From contig JAGOAZ010000005.1 of assembly GCA_017983675.1 (NCBI GenBank), forward strand, positions 124,001 to 188,000: a stretch of DNA of 64,000 nucleotides. Reading direction: 5' to 3'. This document shows positions 62,033 through 64,000 of the stretch, one piece after another (position 1 is the stretch's first letter; the number at the start of each line of letters is the position of its first letter). Source of the DNA: Fluviicola sp. Lineage in GTDB: Bacteria; Bacteroidota; Bacteroidia; Flavobacteriales_D; Crocinitomicaceae. A program made the position numbers and the translations under genes. The notes beneath the pieces are model-generated. The model worked only from the letters and a program-made list of their open reading frames with translations, searched no databases and was not told the origin of the DNA.

Positions 62033-62255
62033 ATGCTGCTCTTACTTTCTCATGAGCACTTATTTTACCCTCGGTTGCATCTTTTATTCCTTGATCTAGT
62101 GCAATTTTTTCTTCGGGTGAAATTAGATCAGCCCAATCGTTGTTCATGTTATCTTTCAGTTCCGTGATTTTTTCGATTAACGAAACATCCTCCAATGAAG
62201 AAAGCCATTGAATCAATTCTAACTTTTGCTGAATTAATGTGTTGTCACTTTTCAT
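62016..62255 (-). CDS. Antitoxin-like protein of the ParDE-type pair
   Basis: 79 residues, all helical and acidic: NTLIQQKLELIQWLSSLEDVS, EKITELKDNMNNDW, then IALDQGIKDATEGKISAHEKVRAAYKKWL. The end (EGKISAHEKVRxxYxKW) is a common antitoxin tail in Bacteroidota preceding RelE/ParE toxins. The toxin frame begins at the 3' end of this gene on the same strand. A strong promoter precedes it. Confidence 0.85.
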   Translation of the reverse strand: MKSDNTLIQQKLELIQWLSSLEDVSLIEKITELKDNMNNDWADLISPEEKIALDQGIKDATEGKISAHEKVRAAYKKWL

Positions 62256-62274
62256 ACTGCGAAGATTATTATTT

Positions 62275-62306
62275 CAAATATAAATAAAATCAGTTGTGTA
62301 AACAAA
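62275..62306 (-). promoter_or_regulatory. Promoter of the toxin-antitoxin pair: TTTG - 20 nt - TATATTTG
   Basis: Minus-strand TTTG (complement of 62303-62306) and exact -7 box (complement of 62275-62282), 19 nt before the ATG at 62255. Confidence 0.65.
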
Positions 62307-62322
62307 TCAACGTATTCATTGC

Positions 62323-63312
62323 CTACAACAACGTCAACCCCATCATGCGGACTTTTTTATAGCTACTTGTTCGAATACCTAAACTCGAATTGAAAACGAG
62401 GTAAAGAACTTGCACTATGCGTCTTCGAAGCGGATATATTTTGCCAATACGGTAAGTGATGTATGCATACTGAATTCCAGCTCTCGTTTTAAAAATTAAA
62501 TGGTTACCAGAATAGGTTGGTAAAACATCCAATACCGCATCCGGATTAGGCGAAATCCAACGTAATTGATTGTGGGGTTTTCTCCAATCGTGTTGTTCGT
62601 GCCGAATAATGCGTTCCACTTTGTGCCAGTTTTCTTGTTCAATAGCATGACAAAAACGACAATGCTCTTCGCACGGAGTAATCTTATTTTCTTTCGGATA
62701 AAACACACTATCCGATGCGATGGTTAATGATAGGTAATTGCTGTTTATTCCGCCAGCGGGCATTTCAATTTTGCTTTCTTCTTCCGAATATTCGATGGGA
62801 TTTTTGTCGAAATCAGTTGTTAATTGGAAAGCGTATTTTGCCAATTCTTCATCCCAAGGCAAGTACCAAGCCAAAACCTGATAGGTGCCAGGAGCTAGTT
62901 TTGGTAATCGGTAATTGGATTGAATATGTTTGGAATAATTGACGGAATCGTTCAGGAAAATAGGGAACTCGTAACTTTCTTTGGGATCCAAGCGTTTGAA
63001 ATAAACGGAACCTCTTTCTGAGGTATCCATTTGAATCGTTCGTATTTCCTCTGCTACTTTGGTGTAGAAATTATTCGTCACTTGGTAATATTCCAATTGA
63101 ATAAGTCGTTTCCCTTTGTTTTGTGCTCCAGGAATAAGGATCGATTGATTTTGTCCCGTTAAATTAGCCAGTCGAATAGTGATTTGAAAGCACTCGTTTG
63201 GAGAAACGACTTGCTTGTCACAACTGATTGTAATTGAAAATTGACTCGGACGTAAATCAGCAAATGACAAAAAGGGAACACCCAACAATAAAAGTAAAAA
63301 CAGTTGCTTCAT
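62323..63312 (-). CDS. Secreted protein with Cys motif (unknown function)
   Basis: 329 residues from the ATG at 63312. A 12-codon extension would precede the signal peptide MKQLFLLLLLGVPFLSFA and is rejected. Mature part: SQFSITISCDKQVVSPNECFQITIRLANLTG, an Ig-like beta sandwich similar to bacterial intracellular-proteinase-inhibitor or alpha-2-macroglobulin type modules, then KLAPGTYQVLAWYLPW, then a CEEHCRFCHA cysteine cluster (C-x3-C-x2-C), and a basic C-terminal tail. I do not recognise a family. It starts 1 nt after the end of the upstream T9SS gene, so the two are co-transcribed and may act together at the cell surface. Confidence 0.82.
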   Translation of the reverse strand: MKQLFLLLLLGVPFLSFADLRPSQFSITISCDKQVVSPNECFQITIRLANLTGQNQSILIPGAQNKGKRLIQLEYYQVTNNFYTKVAEEIRTIQMDTSERGSVYFKRLDPKESYEFPIFLNDSVNYSKHIQSNYRLPKLAPGTYQVLAWYLPWDEELAKYAFQLTTDFDKNPIEYSEEESKIEMPAGGINSNYLSLTIASDSVFYPKENKITPCEEHCRFCHAIEQENWHKVERIIRHEQHDWRKPHNQLRWISPNPDAVLDVLPTYSGNHLIFKTRAGIQYAYITYRIGKIYPLRRRIVQVLYLVFNSSLGIRTSSYKKVRMMGLTLL

Positions 63313-63313
63313 A

Positions 63314-64000
63314 TTAGTCAATAATAACAATAGGTTGCTGTGATACACGATTTTCTAAATCAGTAATGACGATGGTATAAAATCCTGCTACCGTTGGAGA
63401 AGTCGCTGTAAAAATTCCAAAAGATGAAGCTTGATTCAGATAACGTTTTCCAGTAATAGTGATATATTCTACGGATTTTACTGCTTTGTTGAATTGAATT
63501 TGTTCCCCTGATCGAACAGGATTCGGATACAAAGTGATGTGTTCATAGGCGTTTTCTGAAATTCCTAGTGCGCTAGTACCACCACAACTTCCAGCAGTTA
63601 ATTCGTTCAATTGGAAGTGGATACCTGCAGGAATTTTCCCTGAATTCATGGTGTTTTCTGGACCAATTTTCGCCCAATAAGCAAGAGGAACATAAGCAGG
63701 ACGTTGCGCATAGCAATAAGATACATCGGTTAAATTACTTGTTCCAGAAGGAGTAATCGTGTTTTTATTGTTGTTTCCGTGAGAAAAATGATTACTTCCG
63801 AGTAGGGTGTAATTTACTACACTGTATGGGAAAGCGGTATTTGGAATTTCATTCCCCACAAAATTTTGTCCGGGTGAAGTGGTATCGCTGAAGAAGATTC
63901 CCCACAAACTTGCTCTGTTTCTAAAAAAGGTATTGAGAGGTCCGTTTCCTCCGTGTGAATTGTCAATGACAATGTTTTGTCCGTCGTTTTGCTCGAACAA
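63314..64000 (-). CDS. T9SS-exported protein, C-terminal part (runs off right edge)
   Basis: 229 codons open to the right edge; the real start is outside the window. The visible part has GQNIVIDNSHGGNGPLNTFF and PNTAFPYSVVNYTLLGSNH, consistent with the end of a parallel beta-helix or other beta-rich repeat domain, then a Cys-containing turn (TAGSCGGTSALG). The last 80 residues are a sorting-domain-like C-terminus (ITLYPNPVRSGEQIQFN, TVAGFYTIVITDLENRV). It is co-transcribed with the secreted orphan that follows. Confidence 0.85.
   Translation of the reverse strand: MFEQNDGQNIVIDNSHGGNGPLNTFFRNRASLWGIFFSDTTSPGQNFVGNEIPNTAFPYSVVNYTLLGSNHFSHGNNNKNTITPSGTSNLTDVSYCYAQRPAYVPLAYWAKIGPENTMNSGKIPAGIHFQLNELTAGSCGGTSALGISENAYEHITLYPNPVRSGEQIQFNKAVKSVEYITITGKRYLNQASSFGIFTATSPTVAGFYTIVITDLENRVSQQPIVIID

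Noticed and set aside
1-64000. Prophage, insertion sequence, integron or CRISPR array
   Set aside because: No transposase, integrase, phage structural gene or regularly spaced repeat array was found on either strand.

Overview
The window looks like chromosomal DNA of a low-GC Bacteroidota, most likely a Flavobacteriales member close to Crocinitomicaceae/Fluviicola. This rests on type IX secretion (T9SS) C-terminal sorting domains on several giant secreted proteins, a GldH gliding lipoprotein, a RicT/PSP1 gene fused into the gldH operon, DUF4286, DUF4292, and many promoters with the Bacteroidota -7 box TAnnTTTG. The species call is inference. No rRNA, tRNA, CRISPR array, prophage or transposase was seen.

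Layout. 0-9.9 kb: the N-terminus of an AddB-like nuclease (runs off the left edge), propionyl-CoA synthetase, a SWIM-SNF2 helicase, a small membrane protein, the yicC-gmk-nadD operon, recA and bcp. 10-18.7 kb: a large helical orphan, a TIGR01777 epimerase, two lipoproteins (one with two CxxCH motifs), an acyl-CoA thioesterase, a GT9 glycosyltransferase, DNA polymerase III delta', and a PhyH dioxygenase/SDR pair. 19-26.1 kb: one tight seven-gene operon ricT-gldH-dut-sugar nucleotidyltransferase-TPR lipoprotein-DUF4292 lipoprotein-EnvC-like LytM. 26.9-33.5 kb: two T9SS-exported adhesin-like proteins. 33.5-46.9 kb: housekeeping genes (lepA, ispD, pth, kdsB, lspA, rsmA, ribE), a DUF433/DUF5615 toxin-antitoxin pair, a desaturase, a degenerate DksA, and a T9SS protein with eight MopE-like repeats. 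46.9-52.8 kb: polysaccharide genes (Wzz, O-antigen ligase), a bestrophin and a PqqD-HprK-nucleotidyltransferase operon. 53-61.7 kb: two T9SS proteins with nearly identical 3' halves, each followed by an identical, easily missed 53-residue peptide gene, a strong terminator and REP-like palindromes. 61.7-64 kb: a ParDE-like toxin-antitoxin whose toxin lacks a normal start codon, then a secreted orphan and a truncated T9SS protein.

The most interesting unit is 50.4-61.7 kb. The PqqD/HprK/nucleotidyltransferase trio is of a type found with exopolysaccharide loci and with lasso-peptide tailoring. It lies divergent from two copies of a short peptide carrying a YxxPxV motif that resembles the leader signature read by PqqD-like domains. 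Whether they work together is a hypothesis only. Many starts were moved from the longest open frame to an internal ATG because a -7 promoter box, a terminator or a family N-terminus lies upstream of that ATG.
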